Shown: positions 36,273-47,839 of the stretch, in pieces
How positions within the stretch are numbered: position 1 is the stretch's first letter
Layout: the number at the start of each line of letters is the position of its first letter
From: Ciceribacter lividus
GTDB taxonomy: Bacteria > Pseudomonadota > Alphaproteobacteria > Rhizobiales > Rhizobiaceae
DNA length: 64,000 bases
Direction of reading: 5' to 3'
Assembly: GCF_003337715.1 (NCBI RefSeq)
Contig: NZ_QPIX01000001.1
Location: 238,585-302,584 of the forward strand
Program-made: the position numbers and the translations under genes
Notes under the pieces: generated by a model
Database searches by the model: none
Seen by the model: the letters and a program-made list of their open reading frames with translations, nothing else
Told to the model about the DNA's origin: nothing

Positions 36273-36437
36273 TTCGACTTCCTTCGCATGTGGCGCCTGC
36301 ATGGCGCAGACATAAAAGAAAACAGGTTCCGGAGCGCCGCCCCGGAACCGTGTTTCAAATCATCAGTTCGAAAGGTATAGCAGCGCGGTCCGAATTTCCA
36401 GAGGTTTTGTCGCGCCCGCCTGCGGCTGCCTTCGCGA

Positions 36438-37667
36438 TCAGGATTCCACACGATAGCGGGCGGGGAGGTTCTCCGGCGCGTAGGGCCCTTCGGGCAACGG
36501 GGAGCCGAGACGGTCGACGACCGACTGGTGGACCAGCGCATTATCCGGGATGAAACGCGGGTCGCTCAGCGGGACGTAGACGCCGCCGGCGATACCGTGA
36601 CGTCGCCATGAGCTGTCCGGAATACGTCGGGGCACGAGCTCCAGAAGCCGCCAGGCAGGGTTCATGCTGTCGTGGGCCGGCCCTTTCGGGTCAGGCGCGA
36701 CATGGGGCTTTTGCGGGTTCTGCCCGTGCACGATCTCGTTCACCGTGCGGGTGATAAACTCGAGCCCCTTGCCGGTCGCTTCCCGGATCATCCAGGCGAG
36801 CGGGATCTTGATGAGTGCGCTTTCCCTTTCCGGATGACCGCCGCCGACGTCTCCGTGGCAGCCGGCGAACCAGACCTCCTTGACGTCCTGCGGTGGAGGA
36901 TCGTCCTTAGGACGGAAGGGGCTGCCCCAGTAAGGTTGGTCGATTTCCCAGTATTGCGGGCGGAACATCGTCCGCCGCTCGTCGATCGCCAGCGCATGAC
37001 GAACGATCTCGACGCTCGGATTGCGCCGGGTGAACGGATGCGTCTTCAGCCGCACACCCGAGGAGCCGTGCTCGATCACCGAGCCCACCGTATCAAAAAG
37101 CCCTAGCATCTTGATCTTCGGTCGGTAGGTCTTCAGCGCCCGCTCGTGCAGCCGCATGACGGAGAAGGCCGAAGGCGTGTCCTCGCCGGCGGCGGCGTCC
37201 CCCGGCGGCGGGACGAAATCCGGGATCGCCTTGTAGGCGCTGTAGGCGTAGTCGACGAGGTTGAGGTTGTGCCGGCTGACGAGGCCGAGGGCATGGATGA
37301 AGCCGGCCAGCACTCTTGCGGTATAGGCGCCGCGGCTGAAGCCGAAGAGGAAGAGATGGTCGTCTTCGCCGTCTTTCCTGCGGCCCCGGCCGCTAGAGGC
37401 GGATTCGTAGTTCTCGACGATGAAGCGGTAGGCGTCCTTGACGTTCTGGTCGAGGCCCCAGCCGGTGCCCATACCCCATATCTCGACTGCATCGCGATAG
37501 GGCTTCAGCCAGGCGTTCACCGCACCGAAGGTGCCGACGCCCGGATCGTAATAGACGATCTGGTCGGTGTTTCGCTTCAGCGCCCCGAAGAGGCGCAGGA
37601 TGTTGGTTCGGTCCTCGGCAATCTCGTTCGAGGTGCCGTCGAACAGGAGGACGATGTTTTTCGCCAT
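36438..37667 (-). CDS. DUF2235 alpha/beta hydrolase (Tle1-like)
   Basis: A 409-residue cytosolic protein of the DUF2235 family, which includes the Tle1 phospholipase effectors of type VI secretion and various uncharacterised hydrolases. It has the N-terminal KNIVLLFDGTSNE segment, the nucleophile elbow LFLFGFSRGAYTARVLAGFI (G-F-S-R-G), the aspartate region KMLGLFDTVGSV and the His-bearing GCHGDVGGGHPE. No VgrG, PAAR or immunity gene is adjacent and there is no signal peptide, so an effector role is not supported; the gene may be a housekeeping lipase-like protein. It stands between greA and carB with no operon partner. Confidence 0.9.
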   Translation of the reverse strand: MAKNIVLLFDGTSNEIAEDRTNILRLFGALKRNTDQIVYYDPGVGTFGAVNAWLKPYRDAVEIWGMGTGWGLDQNVKDAYRFIVENYESASSGRGRRKDGEDDHLFLFGFSRGAYTARVLAGFIHALGLVSRHNLNLVDYAYSAYKAIPDFVPPPGDAAAGEDTPSAFSVMRLHERALKTYRPKIKMLGLFDTVGSVIEHGSSGVRLKTHPFTRRNPSVEIVRHALAIDERRTMFRPQYWEIDQPYWGSPFRPKDDPPPQDVKEVWFAGCHGDVGGGHPERESALIKIPLAWMIREATGKGLEFITRTVNEIVHGQNPQKPHVAPDPKGPAHDSMNPAWRLLELVPRRIPDSSWRRHGIAGGVYVPLSDPRFIPDNALVHQSVVDRLGSPLPEGPYAPENLPARYRVES

Positions 37668-37825
37668 GATGCACGCTCTCCGCCGTCACGCGGGAAGCAT
37701 AGCAGGTGGTGTGCCGTACAACAATTTGCGGTTGATCGGCGCAGGGTGACGGCTGCCGTCCGGCTATGCCGGGTCAGTGCGCATGTTCAATCGCGAAGGC
37801 AGGCAACTTGACGGTCAAGCGCCGG
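37668..37825. other. Gap between the hydrolase and carB
   Basis: The region upstream of the hydrolase and downstream of carB shows no gene. It ends in the carB terminator. Confidence 0.4.
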
Positions 37826-37864
37826 GTAAAAAGAAGCCGGTCAAGGGGTGTCTTGACCGGCTTT
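37826..37864 (-). terminator. Intrinsic terminator of carB
   Basis: AAGCCGGTCAAG (37834-37845) and CTTGACCGGCTT (37852-37863) pair perfectly around a 6-nt loop. On the - strand CTTTTTACC-type T-rich sequence follows. It lies just downstream of carB. Confidence 0.88.
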
Positions 37865-37881
37865 CGCGTTGTGGTTCCGTC

Positions 37882-41376
<3,495 letters not shown>

Positions 41377-41404
41377 CGGCGTCTTCCAATTTTCAGTTGC
41401 GCGA

Positions 41405-41434
41405 AAGGCCGGCCACGGTGAATTCACCGGCCGG
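41405..41434. promoter_or_regulatory. Palindrome upstream of carB
   Basis: GGTGAATTCACC (41417-41428) is a perfect 12-bp palindrome flanked by CCGGCC and GGCCGG arms, so the whole can form a hairpin. It lies about 30-60 bp upstream of the carB start in the leader or promoter. Confidence 0.45.
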
Positions 41435-41622
41435 GGCGCAAGGAGGGTCTTTTCAGGCTAGAAGCGGCTTATAGGGAATTGTTCGCCGTAGCGGAACCCC
41501 AAATTTCATCGCGCGGGAGGAAAGTTGGGGAGGGCGAGGGCAGGCCTGCTGTTCCGTCCTGTCATCGGAGCGTCGCACGACGCCGATACGAGGGGAGCCC
41601 CGCCCTTTTATCGGAGTTTGCA

Positions 41623-42354
41623 ATGTCCGCCGACGTATCTGCCGCGCTGTTGCCCACCTACCTGCATCCCTTCTCGCGCAGCCTGCGGCAGGAGCCGCTG
41701 CCGCATTTCGGCACCCGCTATGGCGCCGACGGCGTCTTTCTTCCGGAGCCGGGCAATACCGTCGTCTGCCACCTCGCTGCCGGTTCGGACAGCGAACGCG
41801 CGATCGTCGCGGCGCGCAACCGCTATCTCGACACGCCGGAGGCGAAGCTCCTTGCCTTCACGCCCGTCTCGAGCCTCCACATGACGCTCTTCCAGGGCAT
41901 TATCGAATATCGCCGTCGCCTGCCTTTCTGGCCGAGCGACGTTGCGCTCGATACGCCGATCGGCGAGATGACCACGATCTTCACGGAAAGGCTTCACGGC
42001 TTTGCCGGCGGGGCGCCGTTCAGGATGGCAGTGACGCGCGCCACGCCGACCGGCCTCATTCTCGAAGGCGCGAGCGCGGCTGACCGGGCGGCGCTGAAGG
42101 ACTGGCGCGAGCGGCTGGCGGAGGTCTTCGGCTACCGCCACCCCGATCACGACTCCTATCGTTTCCACATCACCTTCGCCTACCTCATCGAGCGGTTCGA
42201 TGATGCGGCGCTCGCTCGGTGGCATCCCTTCCTCGACTCGGTCGTCGAGGACATCAGGAACAATGCCGGGACCATAGAACTGCGGCCGCCGGCCTTCTGC
42301 TCCTTCGAGGACATGAACCACTTCGAGGAACTGCGGGTGCTGGCATCCGCCTGA
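41623..42354 (+). CDS. DUF1868 / 2H-phosphoesterase-like protein
   Basis: A 243-residue cytosolic protein of the DUF1868 group related to 2H phosphoesterases and 2'-5' RNA ligases. Two H-x-T motifs, spaced about 100 residues apart as in the superfamily, are visible: SSLHMTLFQGI and YRFHITFAYLI. This predicts cyclic phosphodiesterase or RNA-end chemistry. The start at 41623 has GGAG upstream; a longer open frame runs back into the carB leader. Divergent from carB. The substrate is unknown. Confidence 0.85.
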   Translation: MSADVSAALLPTYLHPFSRSLRQEPLPHFGTRYGADGVFLPEPGNTVVCHLAAGSDSERAIVAARNRYLDTPEAKLLAFTPVSSLHMTLFQGIIEYRRRLPFWPSDVALDTPIGEMTTIFTERLHGFAGGAPFRMAVTRATPTGLILEGASAADRAALKDWRERLAEVFGYRHPDHDSYRFHITFAYLIERFDDAALARWHPFLDSVVEDIRNNAGTIELRPPAFCSFEDMNHFEELRVLASA

Positions 42355-42397
42355 GCGGCACCGCCGGTCGTCCTTCCCGCAGGATTCCAGCCGAGGC

Positions 42398-42664
42398 TCA
42401 CGGACCGTTGTGGTGATAGACGACCTCGAAATGCTGGGGTGTCGTCAGATAGACGTTCTGCGCGCCGGGATAGCTGGCTGTCAGCTGGGTGCCGTCCGCG
42501 ACCACCCAGTCTCCGACGCGGTCATAGGTCAGGCCGTGGTAGCTGATGCGGGTGATCGCGGCACCCGCATTGGCGTTGCCGTTGCCCGGAAGATTGACCT
42601 GTGTGTTATCTGCAAGAAACAGGGTCATGGCATCGGCCTGCTGGTTGTGTACCGGATACACCAT
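42398..42664 (-). CDS. Small hypothetical protein
   Basis: An 88-residue protein with no recognised family, starting at 42664 behind GGAGATTG. It has a run TQVNLPGNGNANAGAAITRI and a C-terminal half rich in Tyr, Val and Thr. No signal peptide is obvious. It faces the DUF1868 gene and is divergent from the amidase gene. Its support is a good ribosome site and an open frame in the right place; it could be rhizobium-specific. Confidence 0.5.
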   Translation of the reverse strand: MVYPVHNQQADAMTLFLADNTQVNLPGNGNANAGAAITRISYHGLTYDRVGDWVVADGTQLTASYPGAQNVYLTTPQHFEVVYHHNGP

Positions 42665-42788
42665 CTGCAATCTCCATCCTATGGTTGCAATCAGACAATA
42701 TACTCTTATTGAGGGAATTTTCTCCGGCAAAATCGGTAGGGTTGCTCCTGAATTTGCGCATGCTAGCCTGCGGCTCTGGGGGGCTCAC

Positions 42789-44273
42789 ATGTTTGAAGAT
42801 TATCTGAATTGCGATGCGCTCGGTCTGGCGGAGCTGGTCCGGCGGAAAGAGGTGTCCGCGCGCGAACTCGTCGATACGGCGATCGCCCGCATCGAACGGG
42901 ACAATCCGAAGCTCAACGCCGTCGTCCGGCCGATGTTCGACACGGCGCGGCGCCAGGCCGAAGAGCCGGCGGGAGAGGGGCCGTTCGCCGGTGTTCCCTT
43001 CCTCGTCAAGGATCTTCTCGCCCAGATTGAAGGGGTGCCGACCTCGAATGGCAACAGGCTCTGGGCGCGCATTCCCGCGACCGGAGAGAACGAGCTCGTC
43101 AAGCGCTGGCGCAAGGCCGGGGTGATCTTTCTCGGCAAGACCAACACGCCGGAATTCGGGCTGACACCCTATACCGAGCCGGAGGTCTTCGGCCCCTGCC
43201 GCAATCCGTGGGACCCGAGCCGCACGCCGGGCGGATCGAGCGGCGGCTCGGCGGCGGCGGTCGCAGCCGGCATGGTGCCGATCGCATCGGGCGGCGACGG
43301 CGGCGGGTCGATCCGCATTCCCGCTTCGGCCTGCGGCCTCTTCGGCATGAAGCCGACGCGCGGACGCACGCCCGTCGGCCCCTTCATCGGCGAGGCCTGG
43401 TCGGGCTTTGCCGGCGAGCATGTGCTGACGCGCTCGGTGCGCGATTCGGCGGCCATGCTCGACGCCACCCACGGACCGGATGTCGGCACACCGCATCCGC
43501 TCCCCGCCTATCCCGGTTCCTGGCTGGAGGCGGTCGGCCGCCCGCCGGGGAAGCTTCGGATCGCAGTCTCCGACGCGCCGATGCTCGGTCGGGAGGTGGC
43601 TCCGGAGGTGAAGGTCGCCTTCAGGGAGACGGTGCGGCTTCTGGAAGACCTCGGGCACGAGGTGGTGGAGGCGGCGCCCAAGGTCGACCGGACCGCCTTT
43701 TCCATGGCCTTTCTGACGGTGCTCGCCGCCGAGCTGCGCGCCGACATCGCATTCACCGCCGAAACGGCCGGCGTGAAGACAAGGCCGGAGGATTACGATC
43801 CGTCCTCCTTCGGTCTGGCGCTCCTGGGTCAGGCCTTCTCCGCTGCCGAGCTTGCTGCGGCGCTGCGCTACCTGAAGCTCTCGGCGCGATCGATCCTCGG
43901 CTTCTTCGAGACCCACGACGTGCTGATGACGCCGGTCCTCGCAAGCCTGCCGGTGAAGGTCGGCGCGCTGCAGCCGAAACCGATCGAGAAGACACTCATC
44001 CGCATCATGGGGCACATCCGTGGCGGATGGCTCCTGAAGAAGCTCGGCATCGCCGAGCAGCTCGCCGCCGAGACCTTCGGGTTCATTCCCTGGACGCCGG
44101 TTTTCAACGTCACCGGACAGCCGGCCATGTCGGTGCCGCTCCACTGGTCGGCGGAGGGCCTGCCGGTCGGCATGCATTTCGTTGGACGTTTCGCGGACGA
44201 AGAGACTCTCTTCCGGCTTGCCGGGCAACTGGAACAGGCCCGGCCGTGGAAAGACAAGCGTCCGAACCTCTGA
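42789..44273 (+). CDS. Amidase (amidase signature family)
   Basis: A 494-residue amidase-signature enzyme that hydrolyses an amide. The Ser-cisSer-Lys triad can be placed: Lys74 in FLVKDL, the cis-Ser at about 150 in [14 protein letters not shown], and the nucleophile Ser174 in [13 protein letters not shown]. The N-terminal segment [20 protein letters not shown] is characteristic. The start at 42789 has GGGGGG six bases upstream. It is not GatA, since gatB and gatC are absent and GatA features are lacking. The substrate is unknown. Followed by the metalloprotease gene at 103 bp. Confidence 0.92.
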   Translation: MFEDYLNCDALGLAELVRRKEVSARELVDTAIARIERDNPKLNAVVRPMFDTARRQAEEPAGEGPFAGVPFLVKDLLAQIEGVPTSNGNRLWARIPATGENELVKRWRKAGVIFLGKTNTPEFGLTPYTEPEVFGPCRNPWDPSRTPGGSSGGSAAAVAAGMVPIASGGDGGGSIRIPASACGLFGMKPTRGRTPVGPFIGEAWSGFAGEHVLTRSVRDSAAMLDATHGPDVGTPHPLPAYPGSWLEAVGRPPGKLRIAVSDAPMLGREVAPEVKVAFRETVRLLEDLGHEVVEAAPKVDRTAFSMAFLTVLAAELRADIAFTAETAGVKTRPEDYDPSSFGLALLGQAFSAAELAAALRYLKLSARSILGFFETHDVLMTPVLASLPVKVGALQPKPIEKTLIRIMGHIRGGWLLKKLGIAEQLAAETFGFIPWTPVFNVTGQPAMSVPLHWSAEGLPVGMHFVGRFADEETLFRLAGQLEQARPWKDKRPNL

Positions 44274-44376
44274 CAACCGTCGCAGACCGCGCTGCTCCGA
44301 ATGGCCGTCGGGAACGCTTTCGGCTATAGACTGTTTTCGCCAACAGCGGAAAGCAGCCGGAAGAAGAGGTGCCGAC

Positions 44377-45294
44377 ATGGAATGGAGAGGCCGACGTCAG
44401 TCGCAGAACATCGAGGATCGCCGCAGCGCCTCGACACCTGGCACGGGCATGGGGCGCGATCCGTTCGGTCGCTCGGGCCTGCGCATCCCGGTCGGGCGGC
44501 GCGGCGGGGGCTTGAGCATCTCGACCATCATCATCCTGATCGTCCTCTACTTCGTCCTGAAGATGATGGGCATCGACATGCTGCAGATGCTGGATGGCGG
44601 CTCCACGAGCGGCCCCGGCTACGAGCAGACGGTGCAGCGCGAGCTCTCGCCGCAGGAGAAGGAGATCGGCAGCTTCGTCGGCGTCGTGCTCGCCGAGACC
44701 GAGGACACCTGGAACACGATCTTTTCGGCATCCGGTGAGCGTTACGAAGAACCGAAGCTGGTGCTCTTTTCCGGTGCCATCCGCTCGGCCTGTGGTTTGG
44801 CGTCTTCGGCGACGGGTCCCTTCTATTGTCCGGGCGACCGCAAGGTCTATCTCGACACCGACTTCTTCCGGCAGCTCGCGCAGCAGTTCGGCGCTTCCGG
44901 CGATTTCGCCCAGGCCTACGTGGTCGCCCACGAGGTCGGCCATCACGTGCAGAACCTGACGGGCATCCTGCCGAAGTTCAACCAGATGCGCCAGACGATG
45001 GGCGAGGGCGAGGCAAACCGCATGTCGGTGCGCGTCGAGCTGCAGGCCGACTGCTTCGCCGGCATCTGGGCCAAGCAGACCGACCAGAAGGGGCTTCTCT
45101 CCGCCGGCGACATCGAGGAGGCGCTGAACGCCGCCCAGCAGATCGGCGACGATACGCTGCAGAAGCGCAGCCAGGGCTATGTCGTTCCCGACAGCTTCAA
45201 CCACGGCACCTCGGCGCAGCGGATGAAGTGGTTCAAGCGCGGCTACGACGCCGGCAAGGTCAAAGCCTGCGATACCTTCTCCGGCGACGTCTGA
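44377..45294 (+). CDS. Neutral zinc metallopeptidase, YpfJ family
   Basis: A 305-residue membrane-anchored metalloprotease-like protein (KPN_02809/YpfJ family). After a basic cytosolic start (MEWRGRRQSQNIEDRR) comes one membrane helix (STIIILIVLYFVLKMMGI), then the periplasmic domain with the zinc motif AHEVGHHVQNLTGI (H-E-x-x-H). GLASSATGPFYCPGDRKVYL and ELQADCFAGIWAK (a distal metal ligand region) are family hallmarks. The start at 44377 has AGAGGTG upstream. The physiological substrate is unknown; a role in envelope proteostasis is plausible. Confidence 0.92.
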   Translation: MEWRGRRQSQNIEDRRSASTPGTGMGRDPFGRSGLRIPVGRRGGGLSISTIIILIVLYFVLKMMGIDMLQMLDGGSTSGPGYEQTVQRELSPQEKEIGSFVGVVLAETEDTWNTIFSASGERYEEPKLVLFSGAIRSACGLASSATGPFYCPGDRKVYLDTDFFRQLAQQFGASGDFAQAYVVAHEVGHHVQNLTGILPKFNQMRQTMGEGEANRMSVRVELQADCFAGIWAKQTDQKGLLSAGDIEEALNAAQQIGDDTLQKRSQGYVVPDSFNHGTSAQRMKWFKRGYDAGKVKACDTFSGDV

Positions 45295-45305
45295 TCGTCA
45301 GTGTT

Positions 45306-45335
45306 CAGGCGGATGCCGCAGCCGGCGTCCGCCTG
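45306..45335. terminator. Hairpin between convergent genes
   Basis: CAGGCGGA (45306-45313) pairs with TCCGCCTG (45328-45335). It ends one base before the SRPBCC stop codon. No T-tract on either strand. Confidence 0.5.
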
Positions 45336-45336
45336 C

Positions 45337-45822
45337 CTACTTGAACATGCCTTCGCGCAGGTTGATGCCGTATTCGAGCCATGCCTTCATCGCGCAGAGC
45401 ATCTGCATCCAGCCCTGACAATTGCCGTAGGAGGCGGAGAGCCCGCCGGGCGTCGGACGCCAGCCTTCCTCGGCGATGGTGACGAGCGTGCGCCCGTCAG
45501 CGAGCGGTTCGAACTCCATGGTCACGGTCGTCTTGTATCCGGCTGGCGTCGTCACAGGGTCGCCCTCGGCGGGCGAGCCTTCGTTCGCCTCCCAGCGCAG
45601 GACGATGCGCCGATCCTTGACGACCTCTACCACCTCGACCGGAAAGGCGCCGGGAAAATCATGGAAATCCCAATAGACCGTCGCGCCGGTTTCGAGCCGT
45701 CCCTTCGCGCCGCCAGTGGTGAAATAGCGTGAGAGTATGGCCGGATCGACGACCGCCTCGAAGACCTCGCTGATGGGCCTGGAGATATGCGCAGACACTC
45801 TGAACTTCAGCGGACCGTTCAT
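45337..45822 (-). CDS. SRPBCC (AHSA1-type) domain protein
   Basis: A 161-residue START-like (SRPBCC/AHSA1) protein with a hydrophobic ligand pocket. The N-terminal HISRPISEVFEAVVDPAILS and the C-terminal helix GWMQMLCAMKAWLEYGINLR are typical. The start at 45822 has AGGAG upstream. It is divergent from an ArsR regulator with only 50 bp between the start codons and a perfect operator-like palindrome there. Pairs of ArsR and AHSA1 genes are very common and typically self-regulated; the ligand is unknown. Confidence 0.9.
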   Translation of the reverse strand: MNGPLKFRVSAHISRPISEVFEAVVDPAILSRYFTTGGAKGRLETGATVYWDFHDFPGAFPVEVVEVVKDRRIVLRWEANEGSPAEGDPVTTPAGYKTTVTMEFEPLADGRTLVTIAEEGWRPTPGGLSASYGNCQGWMQMLCAMKAWLEYGINLREGMFK

Positions 45823-45856
45823 GGTCGTCTCCTCTTCTTGGCATTCGGTCAATAAT

Positions 45857-45872
45857 GTTATAAAAATATAAC
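45857..45872. promoter_or_regulatory. Operator-like inverted repeat for the ArsR regulator
   Basis: GTTATA (45857-45862) and TATAAC (45867-45872) are perfect inverted arms around AAAA. The right arm directly abuts the ArsR start codon. The AT-rich box also fits overlapping -10 elements for both divergent genes. Autoregulation is inferred. Confidence 0.6.
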
Positions 45873-46196
45873 ATGTCAAGTGCAAATCAGGAGGATCTGG
45901 TCTTCAAGGCGCTGGCCGCGCCGGTGCGGCGGGCGATGCTCGACCGGCTGAAGGAGGCGCCGCTGACGACCGGGGCACTTTGCGAGTCTTTTCCCGCACT
46001 TGACCGCTGTACGGTGATGCAGCACCTGAAGGTGCTGGAAGGTGCTGACCTCGTCATCGTCAAACGGGAAGGGCGGGAGCGCCGCAACATCCTGAACCCG
46101 CTGCCGATCAAGGCGATCCATGACCGATGGATCGGCGAGTATGCGGCGAATGCCGTCTCGCTGCTGGATCGCCTGAAACGCGACCTGGAGGGGTGA
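45873..46196 (+). CDS. ArsR-family transcriptional regulator
   Basis: A 107-residue winged-helix repressor: PVRRAMLDRLKEAPLTTGAL then the recognition helix in FPALDRCTVMQHLKVLEGAD. The ELCV metal motif is absent, so it is of the ArsR/AHSA1-partner type. The ATG at 45873 directly follows the palindrome, so if transcription starts at the adjacent -10 the mRNA would be nearly leaderless. Regulates the SRPBCC gene and itself by inference. A strong intrinsic terminator 150 bp downstream separates it from the MATE gene. Confidence 0.9.
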   Translation: MSSANQEDLVFKALAAPVRRAMLDRLKEAPLTTGALCESFPALDRCTVMQHLKVLEGADLVIVKREGRERRNILNPLPIKAIHDRWIGEYAANAVSLLDRLKRDLEG

Positions 46197-46349
46197 TCGC
46201 CAGAGCACCGGCGGGCCGAAACCTCTGCGCGAGGCGCGAGCGATTTTGCATGGCTCCATAAGGCGAATTGATATGTCGACGAGTTTTGCTGAAGAAACGC
46301 CCTTTCGGGTTGCGCGTTTCGGACGGCTCGCGTATCCGTGGCGCTGTCC

Positions 46350-46383
46350 GCCGCTTGCCAGATTTCCCGCAAGCGGCTTTTTT
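46350..46383 (+). terminator. Intrinsic terminator in the leader of the MATE gene
   Basis: GCCGCTTGC (46350-46358) pairs with GCAAGCGGC (46369-46377), followed by TTTTTT (46378-46383). It ends 17 bp before the MATE start codon and 154 bp after the ArsR stop. It may end ArsR transcription, act as an attenuator, or terminate a small RNA. Confidence 0.8.
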
Positions 46384-46400
46384 CGTCCAGGGTTTTGAAC

Positions 46401-47798
46401 ATGTCCACGCAAACCGCAGTTCGGCCGGTAGGCTCCTCCAACAGCTGGGGCGAGCATATCCGCGCAACGCTGGCGCTGGGGATTCCACTGATCGGCGCCC
46501 AGTTCGCCCAGCTCGGCATCCATACGACCGACGTCGTCATCGTCGGGCAGCTGGGTGCGCAATCGCTTGCGGCGATGGTTCTTGCCGGCCAGTTCTTCTT
46601 CACCGTCTTCATCTTCGGCTCGGGGCTCTCGATCGCCGTCGTGCCGATGGTGGCGCAGGCCTCTGGCCGCGGCGACGTGGTCTCGGTGCGCCGTTCGCTG
46701 CGCATGGGCATGTGGGCCTCGATCGCCTACACGCTGCTGACGATGCCGCTCTTCTTCAATGCCGAGCGGATATTGCTCGCACTCGGCCAGAAGCCGGAGG
46801 TGGCGGCCCTTGCCGCCGGATACGTGATGATCGTCCAGTTCGGGCTCCTGCCGGCGCTGCTCTTTGCCGTGCTGCGGGCCCTCGTCAGCGCCATCGGCCG
46901 GGCGGGGATCGTGCTCTACGTGACGCTCGGGGTGCTGGTGATGAACGGCGTTCTGGCCTACGGCCTCGTGCTCGGCCATTTCGGCCTGCCGGCGCTCGGC
47001 ATGACCGGGGCGGCGATCGTCGCCGTCTGCGTCCAGTGGGCGAGCTTCCTCGCCATGGTCGTCTATATTCAGACTCGCGAGCAGACCCGCAAGTACGAGC
47101 TCTTCGTCCGTTTCTGGCGGCCGGACTGGCATGCTCTCTGGGAAGTCGTGCACCTCGGCCTGCCGATCAGCGTGACCGTTCTCGCCGAAGTGAGCCTCTT
47201 CACCGCCGCCTCGCTGCTGATGGGGCGCATCGGCACGATCGAGCTCGCCGCGCACGGGATCGCCCTGCAGCTCGCCTCCATCGCCTTCATGATCCCGCTC
47301 GGCCTCTCGCAGGCAGCAACCGTCCGGATCGGTGTCGCCCACGGCCGTGGCGATTATGCCGAGCTCGTGCGGGCGGCGATCGCCGTTTTCGCCATCGCCA
47401 GCCTGATCGCGATCGCCGGCGGCATTCTCTTCTTTTCGTTGCCGCGCGAGCTCAGCAGTGTCTTCATCGACGCCAACAAGCCGGAGGCGCCGGCGGTGCT
47501 CGACTTTGCCGCGCATCTCGTGGTGGTCGCCGGCATCTTCCAGCTCGTTGACGGGCTGCAGGCGATCGCAAGCGGCCTGCTGCGCGGCCTCAAGGATGCC
47601 CGCGTGCCGATGGTCATGGCGCTCATCGCCTATTGGCCGATCGGTTTCTTCCTCGCCTGGCTGATGGCCTTCCCGCTCGGTCTCGGCGGGGTCGGCATCT
47701 GGCTCGGCTTCCTCGTCGGGCTCGGCAGCGCCTCGTTCCTGCTTTGCGCCCGCTTTTTCCTCAGGGTGCGCTACGAAATGCGAACGGCCCGACAGTGA
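46401..47798 (+). CDS. MATE-family efflux transporter (NorM-like)
   Basis: A 465-residue inner-membrane antiporter with twelve predicted helices in two MATE repeats, exporting cationic drugs or metabolites against Na+ or H+. The first repeat begins LALGIPLIGAQFAQLGIHTT followed by GAQSLAAMVLAGQFF; the second has LGLPISVTVLAEVSLFTAAS. Family motif VPMVAQASGRGD is present. The start at 46401 is chosen from the family N-terminus; an upstream ATG adds residues across the terminator hairpin. The stop codon lies inside a small hairpin (47784-47810). Convergent with carA. Substrate unknown. Confidence 0.92.
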   Translation: MSTQTAVRPVGSSNSWGEHIRATLALGIPLIGAQFAQLGIHTTDVVIVGQLGAQSLAAMVLAGQFFFTVFIFGSGLSIAVVPMVAQASGRGDVVSVRRSLRMGMWASIAYTLLTMPLFFNAERILLALGQKPEVAALAAGYVMIVQFGLLPALLFAVLRALVSAIGRAGIVLYVTLGVLVMNGVLAYGLVLGHFGLPALGMTGAAIVAVCVQWASFLAMVVYIQTREQTRKYELFVRFWRPDWHALWEVVHLGLPISVTVLAEVSLFTAASLLMGRIGTIELAAHGIALQLASIAFMIPLGLSQAATVRIGVAHGRGDYAELVRAAIAVFAIASLIAIAGGILFFSLPRELSSVFIDANKPEAPAVLDFAAHLVVVAGIFQLVDGLQAIASGLLRGLKDARVPMVMALIAYWPIGFFLAWLMAFPLGLGGVGIWLGFLVGLGSASFLLCARFFLRVRYEMRTARQ

Positions 47799-47810
47799 TT
47801 GCCGGGCCGT
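47784..47810. terminator. Hairpin spanning the MATE stop codon
   Basis: ACGGCCCG (47784-47791) pairs with CGGGCCGT (47803-47810). The MATE stop TGA (47796-47798) lies in the loop. It separates MATE from the convergent carA. No T-tract. Confidence 0.5.
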
Positions 47811-47839
47811 CGAAATGATCCGCTAATAAGAGAGTCCGA

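Noticed and set aside
36438..37667. A type VI secretion effector module
   Set aside because: No vgrG, PAAR, tss or immunity gene lies nearby; the family also includes non-secreted hydrolases.
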